The notes under the pieces were generated by a model. That model was not told the DNA's origin. It saw only the letters and a program-made list of their open reading frames with translations, and ran no database searches. Below are positions 12,962 through 23,427 of a stretch of 64,000 nucleotides of DNA, piece by piece. Where the stretch lies: the NCBI GenBank assembly GCA_006384855.1, contig VCJN01000999.1, forward strand, positions 124,001 through 188,000, read 5' to 3'. Origin of the DNA: Tetraselmis striata. Its lineage: Eukaryota > Chlorophyta > Chlorodendrophyceae > Chlorodendrales > Chlorodendraceae. The number at the start of each line of letters is the position of its first letter. Within the stretch, counting starts at the first letter, position 1. The translations under genes were made by a program, and so were the position numbers.

Positions 12962-13691
12962 AATGTTTGTTTTATCTGTGTTCTTTTGCGCTAGTGGAGC
13001 AAGCTGCGGAATAGGTGGTAAATGGCCGTGCATTAATATTCAACCAAGAGACAAACCCACTGTGCTCACCACGCGGTGTGTGGGTGTAGGTGTCTTTTGG
13101 GGGCGAGGGGGGGGGGGGGGGGGGGGTCCTGTGAGTAGTACATGTTTGACATGGTAGCAGTGGTGATGCACTCTCAAGACTCTCCCAGGGTGCCACAGGA
13201 AATGCCGTCATGTTACTTTTAATCTCCTGCTATAAAACAGGTGCTTATGACACAACTCGCCCTCTGTAGAGGACCCGCCCGACCAGCTCCCTTAAAGCGG
13301 GTCTCTACTGCAGTACGGTCTACCTTTGCAGTACCACATCAAGCAAGTATGATGTCAGCCCATCATCACGGAGTAGTGGTATACTAGAATAGTGGCGGTG
13401 ACTATTCAAAATACATGTTGAAATTTATGATATGAAATGTAGTTGCCTTTCAAGTGCAAATAATGGACATAGAAGAGTACAAGTGGCACGCATGTTCGTG
13501 TGCGTGCTCATTTGCAGTGAATCCAGGGAGTTCAGGTCAGACTTCTCCATTCCTGCCTAAATTCACCGGCAGCCAGTGACTTGTGCTTCGGCTGCACTGA
13601 AAGTATAAAACAACCGCTGACCTTTGGTGACAGTGACCGTATCAGCTGTTCCCACTCGTCGGCTACAAGGTAATCCGTTAGCTGTATATAC
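12962..13691. other. Intergenic spacer, no gene seen
   Basis: Contains a G run of about 18 bases at 13110-13127. The oxidoreductase (+) and the cyclase (-) converge on this spacer. Short open frames here show no domain or codon pattern worth calling. Confidence 0.6.
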
Positions 13692-13696
13692 TTACA
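13692..13696 (-). promoter_or_regulatory. TGTAA poly(A) signal of the cyclase gene
   Basis: TTACA on the plus strand (TGTAA on the minus strand), 94 bases beyond the cyclase stop codon. Confidence 0.5.
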
Positions 13697-13789
13697 TATA
13701 TGATGTTATTCTAACAAAATTACGTGCCGGCACAGACATGCCTCACAGCCATGTGATGGCATGTCGTGTGCTTGGGGACGGAGGATTGA

Positions 13790-15646
13790 CTACCGCCGAG
13801 CCATTGAAGCGTTTTCGGCACGAGCATTACCGGGATTCGCTAGCAACCAGGTCTGCATAAGGCCCTTGCCCTTGATTTCCCGCTCGCCGAGGTCATAAAA
13901 CTCTTCCGGTGCCAGCGGTGGTGGCCTGGACACCCCCATCACTGCCTCCGAGGTATCGGAGCTCGGCAGACCCCGCAGCTTCAAGTAGGTGGCGTTGCTG
14001 ATCTGGACACATTGCGGAAAGCTGGTGGATTTCATTCGACTGGCGACGTTTATCGTGTCCCCGAACAGGCAATAGCGTGGACACTTGTGGCCAACGATGC
14101 CGCTGTACGCAGGACCTGTGTGGATCCCGACACGAATCTGCAACTTCGGTGAAAGCTCTGGAATGACCGCCGGCAGCTCTCTCACCAAATCTGACGCGAA
14201 TGCGACGAGACGGTTCGCATGATCAGTGGCTGACGCCTTGTCGTGCCCGGCCATTGCCATGTAGCTGTCGCCGACCGACTCGATTTTGTACACGGCGTGC
14301 TTGTCCGTAAGGTCATCGAACAAGCAGAACATGCTGTCCAGCAGCGCTATGGTGCCGATGACGCCAAGGGACTGCTGTACCGAAGGAAAGTCGACAATCT
14401 CCGTGAACAGCACGGATATCTCTGGGAGAGCGTCGATGACACGTCGACCTTGCCGGTACCGCGTGATGACCGAAGGGGGCAGAATCTCCAGCAACAGGGC
14501 CTCGCTCTTCCGCGACGACACCTCCAGGCGCCAAAAGTAAAGAAGCTCCAGTTGAACATGTATGCGCGCCAGCAGGCTATTGCGCTTCAAAGGCTTGCAG
14601 ATGTAGTCATTGCAGCCAGCGCTCAACGACTCGCACAGTACCTCCTCTGAAACCTCGCTCGTGACCATAATGATCGGCATCACTGCATCCGGGAAGCTGT
14701 TCCGGATGGAGCGGACAGACACGCTGCCGGCAACACCATTGCATATGTAGTAGTCGTGCAGTATAATACTGGGAAAATCGACGCCGGTTGCGTCCCGCCC
14801 TTGGAGCAGCTCCAGCGCCGCCTCGCCCGACGGAACGGCCAGCACCGAAAACCCCTCGCGGGACAGCAGCCGCGTCAACACCTTAGCCTGCACCGTGTCA
14901 TCTTCGACGATCAACAGCTCGACGCCTGCAGACCGCATACGAGGCAGGTCATTGCTTGACCGGCGCTTGAAGTCCCGATGTTTGCGCGAGGGGCGGTTGA
15001 GGAGCTCCCGACCTTCGGCGGGAGAGGGATCCGCGGGGATAGCCCGCGCTTGTTGAGGGCCACCAGTGCCCCCCTCAGAGCAGCGTTCCCCGGCAGAACG
15101 CAGCGGCCAAAAATGGCCGTCCTCACTCTCACCGCCAGGAATTTGCGGGGCCATGGCCCAGCGTGTGCAGTGACCTGTCAGTAGACAGGTAGCCCCCTCG
15201 GGCGCTCGCTTGTAATACGATCCCAGCTGATACGTCGCTGCCAATGTGCCAGTTCTGTCGCCGGATGCCTCGGGTGTCGCCAGCTGCCAGCAGCCACTGC
15301 TGGGCAGCAGGCCCCAACAGTGAAGGCACTCTGCACTTCCTGCGATGATCGCCGCTGTCAGTAGCAGGAGAATCGTCGATTCTTCGAGCACCTGGTGGAT
15401 GCTGGCCTCGCCAGTACGGGCGACTGCCACTCCGGCGGTGACACATGCAGCAAATGCCAGCACTAGCGCACCGCAATGCCGGTTGATCCGCGGCACCCCG
15501 CTCATAGTTAGAGCTTCTGTTATTGAATTGCAACGCATGCGCGAGCTTGTCTCCATGCCGCCTCGTTCGGTACAAACCAAGCAGTGGGGCCGTATAAGCA
15601 CCTGTTTACTGCGCCAGCGGGTGCCGGCAGAGTGACGACTACGCAT
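13790..15646 (-). CDS. Receiver domain-class III nucleotide cyclase fusion (guanylyl cyclase-like)
   Basis: A 618-residue open frame without an obvious intron. Residues 55-75 and 90-112 are hydrophobic and may be membrane helices. Residues 242-365 form a response-regulator receiver domain with acidic D249/D250, phosphoacceptor D298 (ILHDYY), T329/S330 and K351 (CKPL). After a linker (LLLEILPPSV), residues 408-600 form the cyclase catalytic domain: SVLFTEIVDF, YKIESVGDSYM, RVGIHTGPAYSGIVG and RYCLFGDTINVASRM. E456 and C526 are the guanine-specifying pair of guanylyl cyclases; N533 and R537 are the transition-state residues. The first metal site, normally Asp, is E416, while D460 is kept. It would make a cyclic nucleotide under phosphorelay control. 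The start may instead be M48 (15505); residues 115-240 are low-complexity and could hide an intron. Confidence 0.85.
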   Translation of the reverse strand: MRSRHSAGTRWRSKQVLIRPHCLVCTERGGMETSSRMRCNSITEALTMSGVPRINRHCGALVLAFAACVTAGVAVARTGEASIHQVLEESTILLLLTAAIIAGSAECLHCWGLLPSSGCWQLATPEASGDRTGTLAATYQLGSYYKRAPEGATCLLTGHCTRWAMAPQIPGGESEDGHFWPLRSAGERCSEGGTGGPQQARAIPADPSPAEGRELLNRPSRKHRDFKRRSSNDLPRMRSAGVELLIVEDDTVQAKVLTRLLSREGFSVLAVPSGEAALELLQGRDATGVDFPSIILHDYYICNGVAGSVSVRSIRNSFPDAVMPIIMVTSEVSEEVLCESLSAGCNDYICKPLKRNSLLARIHVQLELLYFWRLEVSSRKSEALLLEILPPSVITRYRQGRRVIDALPEISVLFTEIVDFPSVQQSLGVIGTIALLDSMFCLFDDLTDKHAVYKIESVGDSYMAMAGHDKASATDHANRLVAFASDLVRELPAVIPELSPKLQIRVGIHTGPAYSGIVGHKCPRYCLFGDTINVASRMKSTSFPQCVQISNATYLKLRGLPSSDTSEAVMGVSRPPPLAPEEFYDLGEREIKGKGLMQTWLLANPGNARAENASMARR

Positions 15647-16888
15647 TGCTACCCCGTGTAACCAGACCCATCACTTCGGATCGTTGAGCAGGGTCCCCGC
15701 TCAACACCTGCTGAGCAGGAATAAAGGAGATTGTCGCAATAGTAGTACTTTGCCTTCGCCTGAATATACCCGTGAAACCAAACCCATCATCAAAGCAGAT
15801 TGTAGTCGCTATATTTTATCTACGAGGAGGGCGGTTCGCGGTGGATGAGAGCATGTTCCATCAATTAGGCAGGTCCGATTTAATTAATGTTTTGTTTTAG
15901 TGCTCTGCTTTCCGCCGGAGAACAGAGGGGGGGGGGGGGGGGGGGGGGGTTACTTGGCCTCAATGTTCGCGTACTTAAGCAGTACTCGGCGGCTGGGAGC
16001 GGTGCGTGAGCGGCTGGGGGCTCAGCCCCGCACCGCCGCCGCGGTTAATATCTAGGCCAGGCATATCCTCACGACATCTAGGTGATGAAGACGGAGGACT
16101 CATAGATGAGGTCAGGCGTTAGTTAAATACATAATGTCTACACCATTGTTTTGCCTTTGTGCAAAATCTGTGAGCGTGCCGGCTATCACGTGCTCGTGAG
16201 GGGCGCCAAGGCCGACTGTGCTGAGAAGATGCGAGAACTTGACATGCATGCAGCATTGCGCAGCACGGCAGCGTAGCGCGGTGAGAGCCGCTACACATAG
16301 CCGTCTCTGGCACACATCTGCTTATCGCCGCATGATCACATCACTACTTGGAGGGGTGAATAGGGCCGCCGTACGGTTGGTTGCCATGATATACTGACTG
16401 TAAAATGGTGATGGTTCCAGAAAGTGCCCCACCCCCTCTCCATTTTATGCTTGCATATGGCAGGAAACACCCTTCTGCACACAACCATGCATTGAAACCA
16501 TTAAAAAAAAAAGTCATACCAATGATAGGTATTATGCAACTTTGGGCATTTTCTACGAAATACTGTGAGATCAACATAAATGAAGTAGAGGGCGGCGTGG
16601 AAACAGACGGGGAGGGGGTTCTAAAACGTAAAATTAAATCGGACTTGCCTTAGCAAAATACGCAAGAAGGGTTGGGAAGGGACAATTGCGGTAGCTAGAA
16701 CCTGGCGCAAAGGCAGAAGGTGGAGACACCGCCGCGTCGCGGGGCGTCATATAGGGGTGAGGATTGAGGCCGACAAACGCCGCTTGTAGCGCACTAGCCA
16801 CGCATGGCGAAATTTGTAACGTCGGGTAACACCCGTCGTACCTACTTCAATCCGTGTATTTCAAACCTCTAGTATTTCAATATGACCA
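15647..16888. other. Upstream region of the cyclase, no gene seen
   Basis: Contains a G run of about 21 bases (15929-15949) and no convincing exon. The presumed cyclase promoter lies in the first few hundred bases, but no TATA box could be assigned with confidence. Confidence 0.5.
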
Positions 16889-16899
16889 TTAGCAAAGCA

Positions 16900-17995
16900 A
16901 AGGCGCTCGAAGTTTGCCATCATGTCGCCACTTGGCGTGGCAGCTTGGCTGGCTGGCTGCCCCAGGAAACCATCCAGCCAAAGAGGTGCCATGCCGTTGG
17001 ACACGGCAGCACCGTCGGGTCGATGTAGTGGAGCACCACGCTAGACTTGGTCCATCGCCCAACCGCCGAAGTACTTGATTTTCTGCATCATCACGCCGAC
17101 CACGTACCTGGTTGTAGTGGCTCCTTTCCGAAGGGAGTTGGACGTCCGCGTGAGGGGGGGGGGGGGGGGGGGGGGGCTCTTGCACGGCCGTTAACACAAG
17201 CCGCAGCCAACCGGTGAGGGTGTCCGCCTTATTATAACTCCACTTGGCTTGCCCCTCGCGGTGGCCGATGGCCCATCGGGCCGCTGGCATGCGTTCGCCA
17301 GCGAGCACTTGACGAGCGGTATCGAAATTGCGCAGGAGCTCCGCAATGTCGACATGCTATGCCGTTGGCACCTGACACAACAATTTCTTGCGTGCATCGG
17401 CGCCATGCTTGTCCCTCCCGCGGTCACGATGGTATAGGAGAATTCCGCCGTCCGGGGCGACCGCGAGGTCTCGCGTACAACACTCAACTTCCGCTCCACC
17501 GCGGCAAAAAGACAGACAGAGTACGATGACTGCCAGGCTGGCGCGGAACAGCTCCACGCGCACCACACCCGGATATGTGCCCCAAGTAAGGCAGCTTCCG
17601 CCGTAGGGCTTTTGCCAGGATCGGGGCTTTCGGCATATCACACGTTCGGGCAACGGGGCCCACATTATTAGTTCGGGGTGCAACATCACCTATGACGCCG
17701 CGCGGCCCTTGCATACCATGCTCACCAGCTTGCCCACAGCCATGCGCTCCCGGCCGTCGGTGGCCCTTGAAGAAGTTGTTGACTGCCGACATGTATAGGG
17801 CTACGGGCTAGAGGCCTTCATTGATCGTCCCCATGTTGCCCAGCCACGTGACGTATCGCGCCATAGTAGAGGGTCAATAGCCATGGCTTACCGCTCCTCC
17901 TCCTCGCAGAACCGGAAGTACTGCTTCATGCAACTGGCGTACGACGCTGCCGTGGCAGGACCCCAGGCAGCTGACATGAGCCAGGGATGGGCCGC
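16900..17995 (-). pseudogene. Tyrosine-recombinase gene of a mobile element, decayed
   Basis: Read on the minus strand, fragments in shifting frames give an N-terminal core-binding part (AAWGPATAASYASCMKQYF near 17900-17980; MSAVNNFFKGHRR near 17770), a middle part (DGGILLYHRDRGRDKHGADA, then LLCQVP and RWAIGHREGQAKWSY) and a catalytic end (SNSLRKGA, KIKYFGGWAMD, VVLHYIDPTVLP, AWHLFGWM). The Arg of SLRKG and the Tyr of LHYIDP fit the catalytic Arg and nucleophilic Tyr of tyrosine recombinases; the usual His of HSLR is Asn here. A poly(C) run (sense direction, 17155-17176) and at least one internal stop and frame change interrupt the frame. Similar proteins are recalled from Volvox/Chlamydomonas mobile elements. 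Whether this is a Crypton-like DNA element or a DIRS-like retroelement cannot be told. Confidence 0.7.
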
Positions 17996-18670
17996 TTTTA
18001 TTGATCTTTTAGTGCAACCGCTTGTAGCGTTGGATTTTAACTGGCCTTTTTGTAATTCACACCAGTACCTGTTCTGGCACAGAAAACAGGCACTCGTGAT
18101 ACCGACCTCGTACCGGTACCCATATTTAAGGATTACACGACGGTGCACCGCGATACAGGTCATATTACAGGGCTGCAGGTACGGGTACCAGCGCAGCGCA
18201 GTACTATACAAAAACAAGTGCTTGTACAGTAGTACCCGTACCATATCCGCCCACTACTTTACTATCTGCTGAGCAAAATGAGCGCATCATGCAATAATGC
18301 TGTGTATCAACGCGTGATGATGCGTTGTATGTAGTCATATCATCGTCATATTGTATGTTTTCAACGGCTCCCAACGCGGCCTCTCTGTCCGGATTCCAAA
18401 GCAAGCCGTCGAGGGGTCCGCCAGGTTGCAATTGCGTCCTCTGCCCCGTTATGTTCATTCGTTGCCGTCGCTGCCCGAGTGTATGCTCGCATCGCCACGG
18501 CTGCCCCCAATCGTTATTCGGTGTTGGCAGCCTTCTCTGACGCCAACCTGGTCGGCACTGGTGACGGACCCGCGGGTGGGTGGGCACTGGTGACGGACCC
18601 CTACGTGGGTGGCCACGTCCGCTTTTGCCGCCGTTGAGTTAAGCGTCACCATTCGCAAACGACAAGGCTA
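17996..18670. other. Repeat-derived spacer
   Basis: 18046-18068 holds CTTTTTGTAATTCACACCAG, which recurs with flanking similarity at 32585-32608 and 47268-47291. The next 150 bases are full of GTACC/GGTAC palindromes. GGTGACGGACCC...GTGGGTGG is tandemly duplicated at 18550-18615. Confidence 0.5.
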
Positions 18671-20605
18671 TTGCCAGCTTGGCTCTTCATCCCCTTTCGG
18701 CGCCTATCCGTTTGGGCATTTGTTGCATGGTGCTGCAGCCTCCTCGTCCGGAATCAAGGTGCTTGGTGCCCGCCCAGTGGGCTCGGCTGCTTTTGCCCGG
18801 AACCTGCTGGACAAAACGGTCGAAGATTCTCACCAATTTATATTGGCTCCAGGCTTATCGGTTATTTGGCCGACCACTTCCACTCCCACACCGCTACTCG
18901 TTTGTTGCAAGTTTGCGGCTGCCGTTTCGGCCACCACCTCCGCTCCATGCCTCGGGGCTTGGGTCGCTCTGAGGGGTATGGCGATACTATTGCGTCATTG
19001 GTCGAAGATGCAGACGCCGCCGCGTTTTCAACGCTCGCCGGCATTTGGGGTGTTAGCCCCGATCTCTTGGATACGCCCTCCATGCGCACGCATCTGAGGC
19101 GTTTCGGCGGCCTCGGAATGGGCGATAACGTGGTTATTGCAGATGCCTCCCGCGTCGGCGCTGCGGCCCTTGTGGTTGGCCAAGCTGTGACGTTACTCCG
19201 TGCTAAACACGCCACCCTGAGCGACGCCGGCGCGTTCCTTTTCGAGCCGTCTTGGGGCGTCCTGAATTCACCAAGCTTTGCCACTCTTGCGTTGGCGCCC
19301 GATGCCGACGCCAACGCGTCGGCGCCGATGTGGGTTGTCGAGCTTCGCGCTGCTCATACCCCGTGTCGTCGACGAGTGAGGGGACGGGGTGCTCGAGGAT
19401 CTAGAGGGGCCGTTTGCCTCTGCCCTAAAGTTGCTCCCCTGCAAGTGCTCTCCCGTTGCTCGTGCCGGCTGCTCGGCCGCTGGGGCTGAGCCGGCGTCTG
19501 CGATGCGCTCGGTGGCCGACCTCCAAGCTATTCCGCATTACTCGGACTTCCCCTTGCATTCCATGCGGGAAGTCCAAGAAACCCTGAGCCACCGCATCCA
19601 CACGGTCCGCTTCGCAAAGCTTGCTGCGCGTATGCATGCAAGCGGCCCTAACGGTAACCGCTACTTCCGGGGCCGCCTCGTACGCACTGCGATAGCGTTT
19701 CTAATGACTGATCCTCCAAGTGAGGGTCGCCTTGATGAAGTCCGTGAGCGTTTCCCCGAGTATACTACGATTCCGTGTTCCGCATTGTCGCTTGCTGCCC
19801 ATTCGGCCTTCCGGCGGCTCATGTCCTCTCCCGCCTCGGCGAGCCCTGCCCTTGTGCTTTTTGCTCCTTCCCGGTACAAGGTATGCTGGCCCGTTTTGAG
19901 GTTGCTGGCGTGGAGTTCACTCCTTCGGCTTGGGCGGTCGCGTTCCCTGATCACGTGGCACGTTGCTGTTGGGGCGACTCTAATCACGCCGCACGCTACG
20001 AGCGGGCGGCACATGGCCTTTCCGACGTTTGCCACGACGTGAAGTCCGCCCTAGGTGTGGATGTCCAGATCTTCACGGGCCCGTCGGTGCTTGTTTTTTC
20101 TTCCGAAGGGCAGCGACGGCCGGCCGCCCGATGTTAGGCTTTTTGCGTATGGTGGTATCCGCGGGAACACGGGTGATGTCGATACCACCATTGCCCATAT
20201 CCTCGGCGTGTCAAGCTCGGATGCAACGACTGCATTGCGGGCCGCAGCGCGCCACAAAATCCAAAGGTATGACAAGGGCGTCCGAAACGCCGCCGGCATG
20301 CTTCGCTTTGTTCCTTTCATTGTCTCCGAGTTCGGCTCGCTGGCCCCGCACGCTGAGGGCCTCTTGGTGGAGCTCGCGAAAGCTAGCCACACGCACAGTG
20401 GCCAGAAAGTCGGCAAGCTCTTGTCTGCGTGGCGCCGCCGTTTCTCCTTGCTCATCAACATGGCGCATGCAGATATCGTTCTTGGCGGGATCGCGGCGGC
20501 GGCGGCAGGTGATGATGCTCATGCGCCCGCGTTGCGTCGCTTGTCAGCATGTGTTGCTATGACCCGAGTCATAGGTTGCAAGCGCACTCGCCGCAGCTGA
20601 TGCCC
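18671..20605 (+). pseudogene. Reverse-transcriptase C-terminal region of a LINE-like element, frameshifted
   Basis: Successive frames give conserved-looking blocks: MRTHLRRFGGLGMGDN (typical post-RT RFGGLG motif), HRIHTVRFAKLAARM, RYFRGRLVRTAIAFLM, a Cys/His stretch (PDHVARCCWG...HAARYER) like the zinc motif of non-LTR elements, and a last 150-residue segment with KIQRYDKGVRNAAG, FVPFIVSEFGSLAPHAEGLL and KVGKLLSAWRRRFSLLI ending in a TGA at 20600. At least three frame changes are needed, so it is dead. The catalytic RT core is absent (5' truncation). It shares the general layout of 45255-46933. Confidence 0.6.
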
Positions 20606-21002
20606 TACCCCTGGGCGGTAGTCCCCATTGGTTACATGTTTCCCTTTCGGGTTTTTTCCATGTCGTTCCTTGGCTTTTAGTGTTTCCCTGTACCCTTTTG
20701 TCCTTTGGCGACTTGTTGACTTCCTGGCTCTCATGGCTCTTCCTTGGTTCTTCGCTCCATGGCATGCTTGACACTTGGTTTCATGCTTATCTCTCTCTTT
20801 TGCTGGCACCCTTTCACGATTGCTTTTAGTTCTGGTTTTAGTCCGCATATGTGAAAGCACTGATGTAAGAAAAATATATCATCGTCATCGTGTAGTAGTT
20901 GCGTTGCTGCTTATAAATATGGAGACAAGTAGACCCGTTGCAAGAGTGTTGCCACGGAGCCGCAAGGATCAATCGTAGTGGTCGCTACATTGTACAGCTC
21001 CG

Positions 21003-21210
21003 CGTCCGCCGACCCTCGGACCCGAGGCCCGGCGTCCGTCGATGGACGGGCAGCAAGGCGGATGGGAGATGGTCGTGGGCGTCCAGCGACGGACGAACGA
21101 CGGCGTCCGGCGTCCGGGTCCGATGCACGCGGCGGGCTCGGCTCTTCGCGCCATAGACCTGACGAGCGGCGACAACCGGCCCGACCGGCGGCGGCCGGGC
21201 GGCCGGTACC
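21003..21210 (+). repeat. GC-rich dispersed repeat, copy 1
   Basis: About 200 bases align with 32322-32495: GGCCCGGCGTCCGTCGA, GGACGGGC, GGCGTCCGGCGTCC, CACGCGGCGGGC...TTCGCGCC and AGACCTGACGA are shared. It includes the palindrome CGTCCGTCGA(T/C)GGACG. No coding content. Confidence 0.7.
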
Positions 21211-22887
21211 CGTACCGGTACATGTGGTCAGCAGGTAAGCGCGACGGTTATTTTGGCCTGCGCGGAATTATGACGGAATCTATATTGTCAATCTATCGAA
21301 TACTCTGCGACTAAGAATTATACTTAGCTACTCTATCTGCGAGTAAGAATTATACTCTGCCCGGCGCCATCACACTCAGCTACTCTGCGATACAGCTCTA
21401 GCGAAACCGTTCTGAAAGTCGGCGACAGACAGACTCACGGACGCACAGATATACTCAGCATCTCGTAGTTAATATGGTAGGATACCGGTACCTGGTACTC
21501 CTACAGATATGCTGGGTACATCAGGTGGATCCAATTATTACAAGCGTGACGCTGCAGCAAAAGAATCTACCCGAACTTGCGACTAAGAATTATACGTTTC
21601 TGAACTTCTTCCCCCGTCCCACCCGCTGTGCGACAGCCTCGACAGCCGAGACTTCGAAAAACAAATAAAGGTGGTATGCAATGGTGGTGCAAAGACGAGG
21701 CTCTTCCGATTTAATTTCCTGGTTTAGCTTTCCCGCCCTCTGATGTTGCAGCTTGCGCACTTTGTTTAAGGGAAGTCCCTTGCTATGTAAAGTACTGCCA
21801 TGGGACAATTAAGCCGGTTCTCCTCTGTTAATACCTCTTGCGCATTGCTGCAAGTGCTATAGGAGCGCAGCGCAAGGAAAACATACCAAAGAGTGCCAAA
21901 CATGTAAACCACAATTACATGTTGCTGTAAGTACGCCCTTTGCCCTCCCGGCCTCAGAGCCTACTAACCGTATACTTGTTGCTCGCTGCTCGTTGTCACT
22001 GCTCGTTGTCCCTATGTTGCTCGCTGTCACTGCTCACTCGCTGTCACCGTCACTCGCTGTCGATGTCACTCGTCACTATGCTCCATGTCCAACAAGTCAT
22101 GCTCCATTTGCATCCGGTCGGGGGTCAGGGCAAGCACGGCAGCCTTGCCGAGGGAGGCGTCTTCCCAAGTGTCGACTAAGACGTGAATCATACGGACTTG
22201 TGGAAGCGGGGGGCGCCGAGATGGCCACGCCTCGTCCTCGCTATTGTCCTCCATCGCGGGGCAGGGAGGGTGCACGTGGCTGTTGGGCGGTGGGTAAGGT
22301 AGGAGTGACGGCGGCTGATGCGGGCCGGTGCACAGTGGATGACAGCGTGTGTGGCAGCGCGCAAAGGCGCGCGTGGTCGCGCGGTATTCATCTGCTTTTG
22401 TGAGCCCGCGCTTATGCTCCCCAAAAAAGTTCTCTAAATTAAAAAGTCCACCCCCCCCCCCCCCCCCCTCCGATTTTTCGGGAAATCGGCACTTAATAAA
22501 CCAGGAAATTAATTCGGAAGAGCCCGAGAGGCTGCAATGTTTTGACAATACAAGAATACTGGCGGTTAGGCCATTTCGACAGAATGACTTGGTGTAGGTC
22601 AGTATTGTCCGTGAAAACTGAGGGGAGGGGGGCTGTTCCGTAAATTGCGAAAGTTTCGTATTGATTACAATTTGCAGTATTCAGCCTTATAGCGCCCGTG
22701 TGCACCGCATGTACTCGTATAAATATCCTATCGTGCGCCGCCGCCGTTGCTGTCGCAGCGCGCGTCCGGATGCAAACCAAGCTACCTTCCAGTATGCCTC
22801 CTACCTCCCCTCATCACATATTCAACACACGCCACCAGCCCATGCTACCCACCCACTCTCACATACCAGCGCATGCGCATCATCATG
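21211..22887. other. Non-coding spacer, no gene seen
   Basis: Holds repeated CTACTCTGCGA...AAGAATTATACT units (21295-21400), a TCACTGCTCGTTGTC-type simple repeat (21975-22075) and a C run of about 20 bases (22449-22468). No exon with recognisable homology. Confidence 0.5.
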
Positions 22888-23096
22888 GCGTCATCGTCGC
22901 GACTACCGGTGCCTTTACACAGGCTCCGCGTTTCGTTCAGGTGGAACGACAAAGTCCTTGGGGACACCTACAAGCTACTCCTAAAGACTCAGAAATATGT
23001 AGAGAACAACGACGGTATGGACTCGCAGAGGATTGCAGTCGCAGCGGCCCCCGACGGGGCGAACCTGCTGCCCACACTAGCGGACGCAAGCAAGGT
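22888..23096 (+). CDS. Possible orphan first exon of an unknown gene
   Basis: An ATG at 22888 opens about 70 residues with a natural-looking composition (PLHRLRVSFRWNDKVLG, then TYKLLLKTQKYVENNDG) up to a candidate donor AAG|GTAGAG near 23096. No domain is recognised and no second exon was found, so it may be chance or a transposon fragment. Confidence 0.2.
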
Positions 23097-23427
23097 AGAG
23101 CATATTTCGTTGAAGGTGGTGTTGCAGCAGGAGTCGGTGTGCGTGTCGCCTGAAAAGTGCCATATGCGCCGACGTCAACACGGTCCGTTTTCTGCGCGCA
23201 ACAAATTACCCCCTTGACGCGTAAAAACCCCTCACGTGGGAGTGAAAATATTAGCAACACCTAGTACCATACGAATGTACTACTATTTATTGGTATGACT
23301 CTAGCCAACACTGCACGAGGTACTACTCATCTAGCTACAAGTAAGAACCTACCGTATATACTGCACATCAGTCCACTGCGCTTTAACGAGATGCGTCGCT
23401 ACACCTTGCCATGCTGCCTGACCGTTT

